Origin: Rhodothermus sp.
GTDB lineage: Bacteria; Bacteroidota; Rhodothermia; Rhodothermales; Rhodothermaceae
Direction of reading: 5' to 3'
NCBI GenBank assembly: GCA_030950375.1
Contig: JAUZRN010000010.1
Span: 62,001-126,000, forward strand
Length of the DNA stretch: 64,000 nt
Shown here one piece after another: positions 17,885 through 27,662 of the stretch; the first letter of the stretch is position 1; every line of letters starts with the position of its first letter. The position numbers were made by a program, and so were the translations under genes. The notes beneath the pieces were generated by a model. That model was not told where the DNA came from, made no database searches, and saw only the letters and a program-made list of their open reading frames with translations.

Positions 17885-18818
17885 ACATGCAGGCATTCCT
17901 TACATACAAATCACGACCGTAGCTCCAAAACCAGACGTGAGCTGAGCGAGCAAACTCATGAGACCGTACGCCTGCCCCGTGACGGCATGGATTCTCCTGC
18001 CCAGATCGACGTCTTTCTGGTTGCCCAACAGGCCGGAGAGAAACGGCCGACGAAAACAGAGGCTCGGGCCTCAAGCCATCTGTGCAGGCTGCCCGCCCAT
18101 CCGGCCACAGTTACTGAACCTGCCGCCCCCAGACATGCTCCGCGGTAGCGAAATGTGCAGTTCGGGCTATTGCGCTGAGCGCAGCCGGTCAGCCTGCCGT
18201 ACTCTCTGGAACGTACAACGCACCCCGAAATAGAGCGTCACGCCGACCGACCAGGCACCAGCTCGAAATGCCGGGCACGAGTCAACATGCCCACGCTTTG
18301 ATCCACCTGGCATGTGCTGCCTGTGGGCAGCAGCTTAAGCTACACGCAGCGCTCAATACGACAGCTTCCCAATAGGAGGCAGCTCCTTGCCATTACAAGT
18401 ACCTGCATCGAAGGCGGTTGGTTGTCCACCAATGCTGCCCGGTAGGTGGCCGGCACAGGACATCGAAGGAGCTATTGCATACCAGCTCGCATGCGCCTGT
18501 AGCTGGTAGACGAAACAGCTGCCCCGCGCTATCAAAACCCTGCCAGGAGCTTTACCGGAACAGACGGAACTGACGTATCACTCCGCCTGCTGTTCTTCAC
18601 GCCACAATCGCCCGAAGTGTTTGGAGAGTCAGCCTCCCCGTTGGTATCCTATCCTGCCAGCAGCTGATGCGCTGCTTCGCCTGAGCAGCGCGACCGACTG
18701 CGTTGCTGGAACGCTGGCGTATCTCCTACTTGCTATCAGAAAGACGCTCCAACCATTCCGCTACAGGCTGGAAGCCGCGCATTCTCTGAACGCCATCTTT
18801 TTGATGGGCTCATTACCC
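17885..18818. other. Gene-poor stretch with traces of decayed coding sequence
   Basis: These 934 bp at normal GC carry no convincing intact gene on either strand, which is rare in this compact segment. Short open frames occur, but none has a good start and known motifs. One minus-strand piece (18167-18313) reads like the end of an outer-membrane barrel and is listed separately. The stretch looks like a deteriorating gene region. Confidence 0.55.
18167..18313 (-). pseudogene. Possible remnant of an outer-membrane beta-barrel gene
   Basis: A 48-codon frame contains GAWSVGVTLYFGVRC, which resembles the last membrane strand of many Bacteroidota outer-membrane proteins. It is followed by a charged tail and a stop. 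Nothing upstream on the strand continues the barrel in a single frame. This is a weak call from one motif-like phrase. Confidence 0.25.
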
Positions 18819-19382
18819 TTACCCTTCAGCCACCACCTGGCGACAGAAGGACAGGATCAGCCGCAGGTGCACATGCAACATGGGCACGAGCTTCAGGCGC
18901 TCCATCCGTTCCTGCGGAAGCTCTGGCAGGCCCGGTGGGCTGATGCGTCCCATCCATAACGCCATCTTTTCTCGCAGCATCTGTTCTCCTGGAAACTGAC
19001 CGGCCGGCAAATGTGCCTCATAAAAAGCCTGCTTTCGCTGAAGTCGCTCATATATCTCACGACCTGCTTCCTCCAACCACGTCACCTCCTTCTGACTCAG
19101 CAACAGACCGCCCAGTAGATAGTCGCGGTAGGTAAACGGTAATGCCATAAGCGCCGGCGGCACTGCCCGGACCAAGGCTGGCTTCTCCCGTAAACCCACT
19201 TCGGCAGCACGCGCCGTGGCTGTAGCGGCCAGACAAAGTGTTTCTTCAGCCACCAGCTCCGGATCGGCCATCTCCACCGCTTCAAGAACACGACCGATGA
19301 GGTCCTGCACAACGCTCAATACGCCGGTCGTAGCAAAGACCGCTACACGTACCGCCTGTTCTGAAGCATCCATCAGGTTCAT
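18819..19382 (-). CDS. Unknown soluble protein, mostly helical
   Basis: A 187-residue protein without signal peptide, membrane segment or recognised motif. It is Leu/Glu/Ala-rich and predicted largely helical, with an early segment AVRVAVFATTGVLSVVQDLIG and a basic/Met-containing end. The codon pattern and the length of the frame support a real gene. An in-frame ATG at 19373 is an alternative start. It is transcribed divergently from the response regulator at 19469, with 86 bp between, and could share control with that polysaccharide cluster. Function is unknown. Confidence 0.65.
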   Translation of the reverse strand: MNLMDASEQAVRVAVFATTGVLSVVQDLIGRVLEAVEMADPELVAEETLCLAATATARAAEVGLREKPALVRAVPPALMALPFTYRDYLLGGLLLSQKEVTWLEEAGREIYERLQRKQAFYEAHLPAGQFPGEQMLREKMALWMGRISPPGLPELPQERMERLKLVPMLHVHLRLILSFCRQVVAEG

Positions 19383-19468
19383 CGGTAACGTTTATGGATT
19401 TCTGGACCTGGAGCGGTACATACTTTGCTGCGCCTCTTCGGTGCCCTGTGACCTGCCTTCATGTAGTA

Positions 19469-21034
19469 ATGTCCGCTTTACAACCTGCCGCCCAAGAAGA
19501 GCTCGCCGCACTCCTGGACAGCCTGGAAATTGCGCTGCTGAACCTGGAAAACGGATCACCACAGGCAACCGTGACCGGTCTGCGCCTGCTGGTACGTGCT
19601 GCACAACTGTTAGGGTCTTTTACCCACCTACCTGAAGTCCAACGGCTGCAGCAGGAAATTCAGCACTTAATTGCACAGCCAGAGACGCTTCATCCCCAGC
19701 ATGTACGGCAGGCTCTTCAAGAAGCGCATCAGGTACTGGAAGCGCTGGCCCAACAGCTACCAGGCCTCCAGGTTCGCCTTCTGATTGTGGAGCCCGATGA
19801 TGGTCTGGCCGATCTGCTTACCACCATGCTACAAACAGCTTACCGCGATATTAGCGTGGTACACACCGCGGACGAGGCCAAACAATTTCTGGAGAAAACA
19901 CCAGTCCACCTGATCATCACCGAACTGCTTTTGCCTGATCTGGACGGGCGTTCGCTGCTCCTCTGGATTCGGCGTCATCCGCCTACCGCCCAGACACCGA
20001 TACTCATCCTATCAGACCGTATCTCTTCAGCTGTAAAGGCCGAATGCTATGCATTAGGCGCCGATGATGTACTGGAAAAGCCATTCGATCCGGCCGAAGT
20101 GTCACTGGTGGTGGCCTCGATGCTTCAGCGGGCCATGGTACGCCATCCGGGGGATCCCCTTACGGGACTGCCCGGTCGCGCTTATCTGGAAGAGACCTTC
20201 GCCCGCCTTGTACAGCTGCACCGACAGACCGGGTCCCCTTTCTGTGTGGCCTGCATTGAGCTGGATAATCTGACAGCGCTCAATCAACGCTATGGGCAAC
20301 ACGTAAGCGACGAGGTGATCCGTCAGACAGCCTGGCAGCTGGTCCGCATGCTTCGCGCCGGGGACATCCTGGGTCGTTGGGACACTGATACCTTCTGCAT
20401 CCTGCTACCCGACGCCTCAGAAACGCAGGCACGTATGCTCCTGGAACAGGCTTTAGAAGCACTCCAGACCGAACCTATGCTGGTGGACACCAATGCACCA
20501 CCGGTTTCATTCTCGGCCTGCATCGTGCCTATCGGGCAGACTGCGCCTCCTTCGCTGGCAACTTTGATCCAGCAAGCCCAGCAATGTCTCAAAAAGGGAG
20601 ATAAAGGCGGAAAAATTTACTCGTTGCGGGCAAACATTGACACCCAACCTCACATCCTGCTGGTAGAAGATGATCCAGCCATTGCTACCCTGATTCAGAT
20701 CCGGCTACAACGAGATGGGTACAAGGTAACTCACTTTGCCAACGGACGCGAAGCGGCCGAATGGGCCCAGACGCACATCGCCGACCTGGTTATTCTGGAC
20801 GTCAAGTTGCCCGGTATGGATGGGTTTGAACTGCTGGCCCATCTTCGTCAACTCCCCTCCTATTCCGCCGTGCCGATTATGATGCTGACCAGCTTGAGTC
20901 AGGAGCAGCATATTGTGCGAGGATTCGAGCTGGGGGCCGACGATTACATCGTCAAGCCTTTTTCGCCGGTGGAATTAAGCGCCCGTGTGCGCCGCCTGTT
21001 GCAACGTCAAGCACCGCAATTGGCCGTCGTTTAA
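19469..21034 (+). CDS. Response regulator: REC (no Asp) - degenerate GGDEF - REC
   Basis: A 521-residue cytoplasmic regulator. Residues 1-100 are helical and resemble an HPt or docking region. REC1 (about 103-219) keeps the acidic pair (Asp110/111) and Lys204 but has Glu152 where the phosphoacceptor Asp should be (IITELLLPDLDG). The GGDEF fold runs about 229-385, starting DPLTGLPGR. Its signature reads GRWDTDTF (302-309) instead of GGDEF, so cyclic-di-GMP synthesis is not expected. REC2 (about 394-514) has a normal Asp444 (LVILDVKLPGMDG) and Lys497. I chose the ATG at 19469 rather than 19394. It leads a HEAT-repeat protein, a GT2 and a YaiO barrel, so it probably controls polysaccharide production, perhaps by binding rather than making a nucleotide. 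Confidence 0.88.
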   Translation: MSALQPAAQEELAALLDSLEIALLNLENGSPQATVTGLRLLVRAAQLLGSFTHLPEVQRLQQEIQHLIAQPETLHPQHVRQALQEAHQVLEALAQQLPGLQVRLLIVEPDDGLADLLTTMLQTAYRDISVVHTADEAKQFLEKTPVHLIITELLLPDLDGRSLLLWIRRHPPTAQTPILILSDRISSAVKAECYALGADDVLEKPFDPAEVSLVVASMLQRAMVRHPGDPLTGLPGRAYLEETFARLVQLHRQTGSPFCVACIELDNLTALNQRYGQHVSDEVIRQTAWQLVRMLRAGDILGRWDTDTFCILLPDASETQARMLLEQALEALQTEPMLVDTNAPPVSFSACIVPIGQTAPPSLATLIQQAQQCLKKGDKGGKIYSLRANIDTQPHILLVEDDPAIATLIQIRLQRDGYKVTHFANGREAAEWAQTHIADLVILDVKLPGMDGFELLAHLRQLPSYSAVPIMMLTSLSQEQHIVRGFELGADDYIVKPFSPVELSARVRRLLQRQAPQLAVV

Positions 21035-21041
21035 GAGTCCG

Positions 21042-22130
21042 ATGCTGGAAACCATTGGCCAGAAGCTGCTGGAGCTTACCTTTGGCGACCGTCTGTTTCG
21101 TGCGGCGCTACTTACACTGTATGGCCTCATTGCAATCACGGGCTTACTCATTATCGCTACTGTATTGCTTCGATGGCATAACGATCGCCAGCAACGGCGG
21201 CAGCAACAGCGCGAAGCCCGCTGGCGTCCGCTGCTCATGGCCGTCCTGACCGGCCAGCAACCTCCCACGGCACTCTGGAATCAGGTAGCGCCTAACGAAG
21301 CGCTGGATTTTTGCGCCTTTGTGTATCGATTTGCCCGGCGTGTTCGCGGTAGCGAACTGGCGACGTTACATGCCCTGGTAGCCCCCTACCTCCCCCGATT
21401 GCAGGCTCAGCTATTTCGCGGGAGTCCCGAAAAACGGGCCTATCGCCTCCAGTTGTTAGGCGTCCTGGGCCAGGGAGCGTATACACAGCCCCTGATTCAA
21501 GCCCTGGATGACCCGGCGCCACTGGTGGTGCTGGTAGCCTTTCACCAGCTGGCACGCCCGGAGCATGCGCACCTGGCCGAGCTCCTCGTTGATCGTCTGG
21601 AACGGCTACAGCAAATCGCTCCAAGTCTGCTGGCCTCCCTGTTGGCCCAGCTCGGATTTGAGGCCCTGCCAGCACTTCGTACCGCCCTCTTGGATGCCTC
21701 ACGACCGGCCTGGATTCGTGCTATCCTGGCCGAAGCTTTAAGCCGGCTGAACGATCCCCACAGCGCTTATCTGGCCGCCCAGCTGCTGCGACAGAAGACC
21801 CTGCCACCTGAACTAACGCAGGCGTTGCTTCGCCTGATCGCCCATGCCGGGACTTCCACCCAGCAAGCTGCCATTCTTCCGTACCTGCAGCATCCTAATG
21901 CAGCCATTCGAATGGAAGCTGTCCGCGCACTGGGCGCCATCGGCGATGAGCAACACCTGGCCATCCTGGCCCGGTCTCTCTCTGATTCTTCACCCTGGGT
22001 AGCCCTGACAGCCGCACGAGCTCTAAAGCGGCGCGGAGCCCTGCATCTGCTACAAGAAGCTGCCCGGCATCCACGGCTTCGTACCCTGAGTGAACAGGTA
22101 CTGAACGAACCACCCATCCTTGATGCATAG
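21042..22130 (+). CDS. Membrane-anchored HEAT-repeat protein
   Basis: The 362-residue protein has one N-terminal transmembrane helix (about residues 22-44), a basic Gln/Arg-rich linker, and then helical pairs of the HEAT/Armadillo type. The clearest repeats are in the C-terminal third, for example AAIRMEAVRALGAIGDEQHL and PWVALTAARALKRRGALHLL. It probably scaffolds proteins on the cytoplasmic face. It starts 7 bp after the response-regulator stop and ends 2 bp before the glycosyltransferase start, so the four genes form an operon. A bridge between the regulator and the glycan synthase is a reasonable but unproven role. Confidence 0.82.
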   Translation: MLETIGQKLLELTFGDRLFRAALLTLYGLIAITGLLIIATVLLRWHNDRQQRRQQQREARWRPLLMAVLTGQQPPTALWNQVAPNEALDFCAFVYRFARRVRGSELATLHALVAPYLPRLQAQLFRGSPEKRAYRLQLLGVLGQGAYTQPLIQALDDPAPLVVLVAFHQLARPEHAHLAELLVDRLERLQQIAPSLLASLLAQLGFEALPALRTALLDASRPAWIRAILAEALSRLNDPHSAYLAAQLLRQKTLPPELTQALLRLIAHAGTSTQQAAILPYLQHPNAAIRMEAVRALGAIGDEQHLAILARSLSDSSPWVALTAARALKRRGALHLLQEAARHPRLRTLSEQVLNEPPILDA

Positions 22131-22132
22131 CC

Positions 22133-23539
22133 ATGGCACAGCTCTTACCCATCCTGGCCATCTATCAGCTGTTCGTGTTGATCTACTTTATCCTGCTCAA
22201 CACGTATTATTTTGCTACCAGTCTGTTTGCCTTTATTGCCCTTCATCGATACAGCCGCCGCCTTGCCTCCATTGACGTCGATGATCTGATAGCAAAGGCC
22301 GGTGCGCCTCCGGTCACGATTATTGTCCCCACCTACAACGAAGCGACCACAATCTGCGACGCTGTCCGCTCCTTACTTACCCTGCGCTACCCTTCGTACG
22401 AAATTCTTCTGGTCAACGATGGCTCCACCGATCAAACGCTTGAAGTCCTGAAGCGCACCTACCAGCTGCAGCCGGCTCCCCGTTTCCCCATGGCAACCAT
22501 TCAGACAGCACCAGTGCGGGGAGTCTATCAGAGCCGCCTTCATCCTCATCTATGGGTGATCGACAAAGAAAACGGCAAACGGGCGGATGCCATCAATGCG
22601 GGCATTAACTATTGTCGTACCCCTTTGCTGTGCATTGTCGATGCCGATGGACTCATCGAACCCGAAGCTCTCATGCGCATCGTACGTCCGTTTCTGGAAG
22701 ATGCGCGCACAGTCGCTTCTGGCGGCATCATTCGCGTAGTCAATGGATGCCGGGTAAAAGATGGACTGGTTCAGGAGGTGCGACTCCCACGCAACTGGCT
22801 GGTTCGCTTTCAGGTAGTTGAATACCTGCGATCGTTTCTGGCCGGACGTGTGGGATGGGACGCCCTCCATATTATGCTGTTGATCTCCGGGGCCTTCGGC
22901 CTGTTTCGTCGCGACCTGGTGGTCGCTGTAGGCGGACTGGCGCCCGACAGCATTGGCGAAGATTTTGAATTGACCGTACGCATCCACCGCTACTGTCGCG
23001 AAAACCGCATCCCCTATGCCATTCATTTTGTCCCGGATCCGGTAGCCTGGACCGAAGTGCCCAACACACTGGCGGTGCTGGAACGCCAGCGGAATCGCTG
23101 GCAACGCGGCCTTATCGATACGCTGCGCCGTCATATTCGGCTGTTGCTTAATCCCCGCTATGGTCGCATCGGTCTGGTCGCATATCCGTATTTCTTCTTT
23201 TTTGAGATGCTGGGACCGTTTGTGGAATTTACGGGCTACCTGGTGCTGGCACTGCTTTTCGTGCTGGACCTGGCCTCGCCTGCCTATTTCTGGCTTTTCC
23301 TCATGGTAGCGCTTTTGTTTGGAGCTACCCTGTCCATTACCGCTGTCGGCCTGGAAGAATTGTCGTTCCGTCGATACACACGCTTGCAGGATCTGATCTG
23401 GCTGCTGCTATGCTCTTTTCTGGAGAATCTTGGATACCGCCAGTTGATCACCTATTTCCGCATTCGAGGCACCATTGCCTATTTGCGCGGACAGACAGGA
23501 TGGGGCACCATGGAACGTAAAGGCTTTCAAAAGGGATAA
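22133..23539 (+). CDS. Processive family 2 glycosyltransferase (PgaC/BcsA-like)
   Basis: The 468-residue inner-membrane GT2 enzyme has an N-terminal helix, a cytosolic GT-A domain and about four C-terminal helices. The nucleotide-sugar site shows PPVTIIVPTYNEA (near 58-70) and DGSTDQT. The DAD metal motif is at 170-172 (IVDADGLIEPEAL). The acceptor/base region includes GEDFELTVRIHR, and the processive signature QRNRW lies at 319-323. This is the layout of synthases that polymerise and extrude a polysaccharide such as poly-N-acetylglucosamine, cellulose or hyaluronan; the sugar cannot be told from motifs. Tight spacing with the HEAT and YaiO genes makes it the enzyme core of the cluster. Confidence 0.92.
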   Translation: MAQLLPILAIYQLFVLIYFILLNTYYFATSLFAFIALHRYSRRLASIDVDDLIAKAGAPPVTIIVPTYNEATTICDAVRSLLTLRYPSYEILLVNDGSTDQTLEVLKRTYQLQPAPRFPMATIQTAPVRGVYQSRLHPHLWVIDKENGKRADAINAGINYCRTPLLCIVDADGLIEPEALMRIVRPFLEDARTVASGGIIRVVNGCRVKDGLVQEVRLPRNWLVRFQVVEYLRSFLAGRVGWDALHIMLLISGAFGLFRRDLVVAVGGLAPDSIGEDFELTVRIHRYCRENRIPYAIHFVPDPVAWTEVPNTLAVLERQRNRWQRGLIDTLRRHIRLLLNPRYGRIGLVAYPYFFFFEMLGPFVEFTGYLVLALLFVLDLASPAYFWLFLMVALLFGATLSITAVGLEELSFRRYTRLQDLIWLLLCSFLENLGYRQLITYFRIRGTIAYLRGQTGWGTMERKGFQKG

Positions 23540-23542
23540 GCC

Positions 23543-24298
23543 ATGCGGTTGTTAGGTATTGCACTGCTCGGATGTTTTATGCTGACACGACCGGCCGTCG
23601 CTCAGTCCGAAAGACCCTGGGGGTTCACCAGTTTTTACACTTACGAAGCGCTTGATGGCCGCCGGCCGGCCTGGCATCTGCTCCATCTCGGCGTGCAACA
23701 TTACTTTTCCCCCCAGCTGACCTTGATGGCCGAAGTGGCAATGCACCAGCGCTTCAACCGCCGCGATGCTGCCCTCGCGCTTGAAGGATGGGCCACCCTA
23801 TGGTATGGGGCTTATGGAAATGTGCGGTTGCAGTATGTTCCCCATGCCCGATTTTTACCCCGCGTAGAAGGCTATGTGGAGCTTTATCAAGGCATTGGTG
23901 CCTGGGAACTGGCTATCTCTTTTCGTCCCCGTTTCTTTACGGGAGAGACGGTACCCACGCTGGGGTTGGCAATGGCCCGCTACGAAGGCAACTGGTACCT
24001 GCGCACGCGTATGCTGCTAACAGCGCTGGCCGGCCATGTGAACTGGACACAGAGCTTCAGGGCACGATACTACTGGAACCCTCCATTGGCCTACGTTGAC
24101 CTCCAGTTCGGCTATGGCCGGGGGGTAGAAATTGTCGACGTGGGCCCGGTGCTGCGGGCTGTCCGTACCTATTTCGCGGCGGTGCGGCTGCAGCGGTTCA
24201 TTACGCGCACGGTAGGATTATCGATCGGGTTTAGCTATAGTGACGACGACCTGTTCATACGCCGAGGCATCTCGATGGGATTGTTTCAGCGCTGGTAA
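23543..24298 (+). CDS. YaiO-family outer-membrane beta-barrel protein
   Basis: The 251-residue protein has a signal peptide cleaved near PAVAQ-S (residue 21) and repeated amphipathic strands. It ends ISMGLFQRW, aromatic at the C-terminus as in outer-membrane barrels. The strand pattern and size agree with the YaiO family, often found beside exopolysaccharide synthases. The start lies 3 bp after the glycosyltransferase stop. It is a likely outer-membrane exit for the glycan. The gene converges with floA, with only 4 bp between stops, and no terminator hairpin is seen there. Confidence 0.82.
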   Translation: MRLLGIALLGCFMLTRPAVAQSERPWGFTSFYTYEALDGRRPAWHLLHLGVQHYFSPQLTLMAEVAMHQRFNRRDAALALEGWATLWYGAYGNVRLQYVPHARFLPRVEGYVELYQGIGAWELAISFRPRFFTGETVPTLGLAMARYEGNWYLRTRMLLTALAGHVNWTQSFRARYYWNPPLAYVDLQFGYGRGVEIVDVGPVLRAVRTYFAAVRLQRFITRTVGLSIGFSYSDDDLFIRRGISMGLFQRW

Positions 24299-24302
24299 CG
24301 CT

Positions 24303-25292
24303 TCAGACGCTTTCGTCTTCCTCCTGAGTAGCCCCCCCGATGGCCTTACGCATCTCAGTGTCGGCCTGGATGTTACGCAGATTGTAGTAGTCGAGCACAC
24401 CCAGGTTGCCTTTGCGCAATGCTTCAGCGATGGCTTTAGGGATCTCGGCTTCAGCCTCGACCACTCTGGCTCGCATCTCCTGCACCAGTGCCCGCATTTC
24501 CTGCTCGCGTGCCACAGCAGCTGCTCGCCGCTCTTCGGCCTTAGCCCGCGCCACTCGTAGGTCCGCCTCGGCCTGATCGGTTTGCAGCTTGGCGCCAATG
24601 TTTTCGCCGACGTCCACATCAGCAATATCAATCGACAAAATCTCGAAAGCCGTGCCTGCATCCAGCCCTTTTTCAAGCACGGTCTTCGAAATACGATCGG
24701 GGTTTTCCAGGACTTCCTTGTGGGTTTCTGCCGACCCGATCGTCGACACAATGCCTTCGCCTACACGGGCAATGATGGTGTCCTCCCCGGCTCCCCCTAC
24801 CAGCCGTTCGATATCAGCGCGTACGGTCACACGCGCAATCGCCCGCACCTGGATGCCATCTTTGGCCACGGCAGACACCGGGGGCGTTTCAATCACTTTC
24901 GGGTTAACCGACACCTGCACCGCTTCGTACACATCGCGCCCGGCCAGGTCGATGGCAGCTGCCTGCTCAAAGGTCAGATCAATGTTTGCCTTGTCCGCAG
25001 AAATAAGCGCATTGACTACCTTCTGCACGTTACCACCGGCCAGGTAGTGAGCTTCGAGCTGAGCTGTCTCCAGAGAGATCCCCGCCTTATGGGCTGTAAT
25101 GAGCGGTTTGACGATCAGGTGCGGCGGAACCTTCCGCAAACGCATCCCCACCAGATCCCGCACCAGCTTGAGACGAACGCCGGAAAAATAGGCAGTTATC
25201 CAGAGGCCAACGGGCACAAAGTAGAAAAACAGCACCAGTCCGGCGCCAATAAGCACCAGCAGAATCAGACCGGAAGAGAACAGGATTTCCAT
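24303..25292 (-). CDS. floA: Flotillin-like protein
   Basis: Membrane-domain scaffold of the FloA (YqfA) family, 329 residues. A hydrophobic hairpin occupies about residues 4-35, and the characteristic [19 protein letters not shown] follows. An SPFH-like region and an Ala/Glu/Arg-rich coiled coil (about 230-295) lead to the family end [17 protein letters not shown]. Such proteins organise lipid microdomains, membrane fluidity and signalling complexes. ATG 25292 has GGGAG seven bases upstream and is preferred to a TTG at 25307. It is the last gene of the rdgB-dtd-amidohydrolase-moaC run. Confidence 0.95.
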   Translation of the reverse strand: MEILFSSGLILLVLIGAGLVLFFYFVPVGLWITAYFSGVRLKLVRDLVGMRLRKVPPHLIVKPLITAHKAGISLETAQLEAHYLAGGNVQKVVNALISADKANIDLTFEQAAAIDLAGRDVYEAVQVSVNPKVIETPPVSAVAKDGIQVRAIARVTVRADIERLVGGAGEDTIIARVGEGIVSTIGSAETHKEVLENPDRISKTVLEKGLDAGTAFEILSIDIADVDVGENIGAKLQTDQAEADLRVARAKAEERRAAAVAREQEMRALVQEMRARVVEAEAEIPKAIAEALRKGNLGVLDYYNLRNIQADTEMRKAIGGATQEEDESV

Positions 25293-25376
25293 GGCAATCT
25301 CCCGCAAAAAATTAGCCGCGTGGTGTTTTCAAGGTACCACACGGCATGTACGAGCGCAACCGGTTAAAGGTTGCTC

Positions 25377-25886
25377 TTAACGTGCCACCGTCTTCCGGTA
25401 GTCTCCGCTGGCACCGCCGGTTTTGGCCAGCAGTTGGATATCGGTGATAACGATTTCCTTTGAAAGTGACTTGCACATGTCATAGATAGTCAGCGCGGCA
25501 ATCGAAACGGCCGTTAGCGCTTCCATTTCGACGCCGGTTGGACCGGTCGCTTTGGCGTAGGCGCGGATCTCAATGCTGTTGTTCTTTTCGTCTGGTCTCA
25601 GTTCCAGGTCGATGGCGGTCAGGTTTACATGATGGCAGAGTGGAATCAGTTGACTGGTCTGTTTGGCGCCCATGATGCCCGCAATCTGGGCCACTGTCAG
25701 CACATCGCCCTTACGCACTTCATGGGCCGTAATGGCCTGAAGCACCTCTGGCGGCACCACCACGCGTCCGCTGGCCACAGCCGTACGCACAGTCGGGCCC
25801 TTTGCCGAAACATCCACCATACGCACGCCACCTTCCGGATTCAGATGCGTCAGCGCATAGGCCGAAGTCTGCAACTCGTCGGTCAT
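25377..25886 (-). CDS. moaC: Cyclic pyranopterin monophosphate synthase
   Basis: Second step of molybdenum-cofactor synthesis, turning the MoaA product into cyclic pyranopterin monophosphate. Family landmarks are MVDVSAKGPTVRTAVASG (23-40), IPLCHHVNLT (81-90), GPTGVEMEALTAVSIAALTI and the end KTGGASGDY. The 169 residues are standard. No other moa gene is nearby. A molybdenum hydroxylase of the Cox family is encoded about 20 kb away at 46.1-49.9 kb and would use the cofactor. It lies 84 bp upstream of floA and 84 bp downstream of the amidohydrolase gene. Confidence 0.96.
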   Translation of the reverse strand: MTDELQTSAYALTHLNPEGGVRMVDVSAKGPTVRTAVASGRVVVPPEVLQAITAHEVRKGDVLTVAQIAGIMGAKQTSQLIPLCHHVNLTAIDLELRPDEKNNSIEIRAYAKATGPTGVEMEALTAVSIAALTIYDMCKSLSKEIVITDIQLLAKTGGASGDYRKTVAR

Positions 25887-25970
25887 TGTTCAACAGTGGT
25901 TTGGTTGCGGGCTATAATGGCAGTATCGTCTCCGATTTCGGATCGGTAAACAGTTGCATGCCCGGGAAGT

Positions 25971-27662
25971 TCACAGCTCAGAAGGACACAGCGCAACCGC
26001 TTCAGGCGCCTGATAGACGCATTTCCCCCCGAAAAAGGTTGCAAGCACCCGCGTCTTCAGAATCTGTGGCGGAGGTACCGTCATGATGTCGTGTGAAAGC
26101 ACCACGAAATCGGCGTACTTGCCCGGAGTCAGCGAACCCAGTTCGTGTTCCTGGAAGGCTGCATAAGCAGCGTCAAGCGTGAAGGCGCGGAGCGCTTCTT
26201 CGCGCGTCAACCGCTGCTCCGGATACCAGCCCCCTTCGGGCCAGCCTTCAGCATCCTGGCGTGTGATGGCCGCATAGAAGCCCAAGAGCGGGTTGGCAGA
26301 TTCAACGGGAAAGTCCGAACCAAACGCCAGACGCACACCATGCTCCAGGAAAGTGCGCCAGGCGTAAGCGCCGCGCACACGCTCAGGGCCCAGCCGATCT
26401 TCGGCCCAGTACATATCGCTGGTAGCATGCGTAGGCTGCATCGAAGCGATCACGTCTAACTCGGCAAACCGCGCGAAATCCTCTGGCGCTACCACCTGCG
26501 CATGCTCCACCCGGTGGCGTCCTGACGTACGCCCCAGCGTCCGCAACGCTTTTTCGTAGGCGTCCAGCACCACCCGAACGCCCCGGTCGCCAATAGCATG
26601 CGTATTGACCTGAAAGCCACACGCCATGGCCCGCATCACCATCTCTGCAAACGGGCCGGACTCATAACGGAGCAACCCGCGATTCCCTGGATCATCACTG
26701 TAATCTGACGACAGGGCGGCTCCTCGACTGCCCAGTGCCCCGTCGATGTAAAACTTGACCGATCGAACCGTCAGCCGTCCTCCGTAATCCAGTAAAGGTC
26801 CCTGTGCACAAAAGTGATCGAAGGCTTCGCCAAAGCCATCCATCATCACGTAAAGACGAAGCGTCAACGTACCGTCATCGACAGCCTGCTGGTAACGTCG
26901 GATGGTTGCCAGACCGACGCCGGCATCGTGCACTCCTGTCAGTCCAAAACGATTTGCTTCGGCTACAGCTCGCCGTAAAGCTTCCTCCAGTTCGGCTTCA
27001 GTAGGAGGTGGAATATAGGAGGCGATCAGATCCATCGCTGCATCAATAAACACGCCTGTTGGACGCCCTTCGGCATCCCGCACGATATGTCCCCCTTCAG
27101 GGTCCGGAACGTCTTCGGTCAGCAATCGCGGATTTGCCCTGCGAATGGCGGCCGTGTTGGCCCAGGCAGCATGTCCATCAATACGTACCAGCCAGACCGG
27201 TCGCTCCGGAAAGACCGCATCCAGCATCTGCCGCGTGGGAAATTCCTTTACCGGCCAGTCATTTTGATCCCAGCCACGCCCCAGCAGCCAAGCCTCCTCG
27301 GGCAGCTGGCGTGCAAACGCCTGCAGACGTTCCAGGATTTCTTCGATCGAGCGCGTGCCGGTCAAATCGGCCCGCAGACGGCTCAACCCCAACCCCATCA
27401 GGTGAGCGTGCGCATCAATGAAGCCAGGTACAACTGCAAGCCCCTTCAGATCAATGCGCGGCGCTTCCGGGTAAGCCGCTGCAAGCTGGGCCGTGGTACC
27501 GACCATCAGGATGCGATCGCCCCGGATGGCCATTGCCTCGACCATCGGTTGCACGGCATCAACCGTATAGATGCGCCCGTTGATCAGGAGATAGTCGGCC
27601 TGTCCATGCACGGACATCGTTCCCAGCCCCCATAGACTCAGCATCAGCAAAAGCTTACGCAT
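25971..27662 (-). CDS. Exported amidohydrolase, YtcJ-like
   Basis: Metal-dependent hydrolase of the amidohydrolase_3 group, 563 residues. It carries an N-terminal signal peptide (about 1-20, ending VHGQ), so it is predicted periplasmic. The beta-sandwich start [13 protein letters not shown] precedes the metal site [12 protein letters not shown]. Later landmarks are [10 protein letters not shown]-like and [16 protein letters not shown], and the C-terminal [19 protein letters not shown] with a metal-binding Asp. The substrate is unknown; relatives act on amides, formamides or cyclic ureas. It overlaps dtd by 8 bp and is thus part of the rdgB-dtd run. Confidence 0.88.
   Translation of the reverse strand: MRKLLLMLSLWGLGTMSVHGQADYLLINGRIYTVDAVQPMVEAMAIRGDRILMVGTTAQLAAAYPEAPRIDLKGLAVVPGFIDAHAHLMGLGLSRLRADLTGTRSIEEILERLQAFARQLPEEAWLLGRGWDQNDWPVKEFPTRQMLDAVFPERPVWLVRIDGHAAWANTAAIRRANPRLLTEDVPDPEGGHIVRDAEGRPTGVFIDAAMDLIASYIPPPTEAELEEALRRAVAEANRFGLTGVHDAGVGLATIRRYQQAVDDGTLTLRLYVMMDGFGEAFDHFCAQGPLLDYGGRLTVRSVKFYIDGALGSRGAALSSDYSDDPGNRGLLRYESGPFAEMVMRAMACGFQVNTHAIGDRGVRVVLDAYEKALRTLGRTSGRHRVEHAQVVAPEDFARFAELDVIASMQPTHATSDMYWAEDRLGPERVRGAYAWRTFLEHGVRLAFGSDFPVESANPLLGFYAAITRQDAEGWPEGGWYPEQRLTREEALRAFTLDAAYAAFQEHELGSLTPGKYADFVVLSHDIMTVPPPQILKTRVLATFFGGKCVYQAPEAVALCPSEL

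Noticed and set aside
19469-21034. Active diguanylate cyclase
   Set aside because: The GGDEF signature is replaced by GRWDTDTF, so metal and nucleotide catalysis are not expected.
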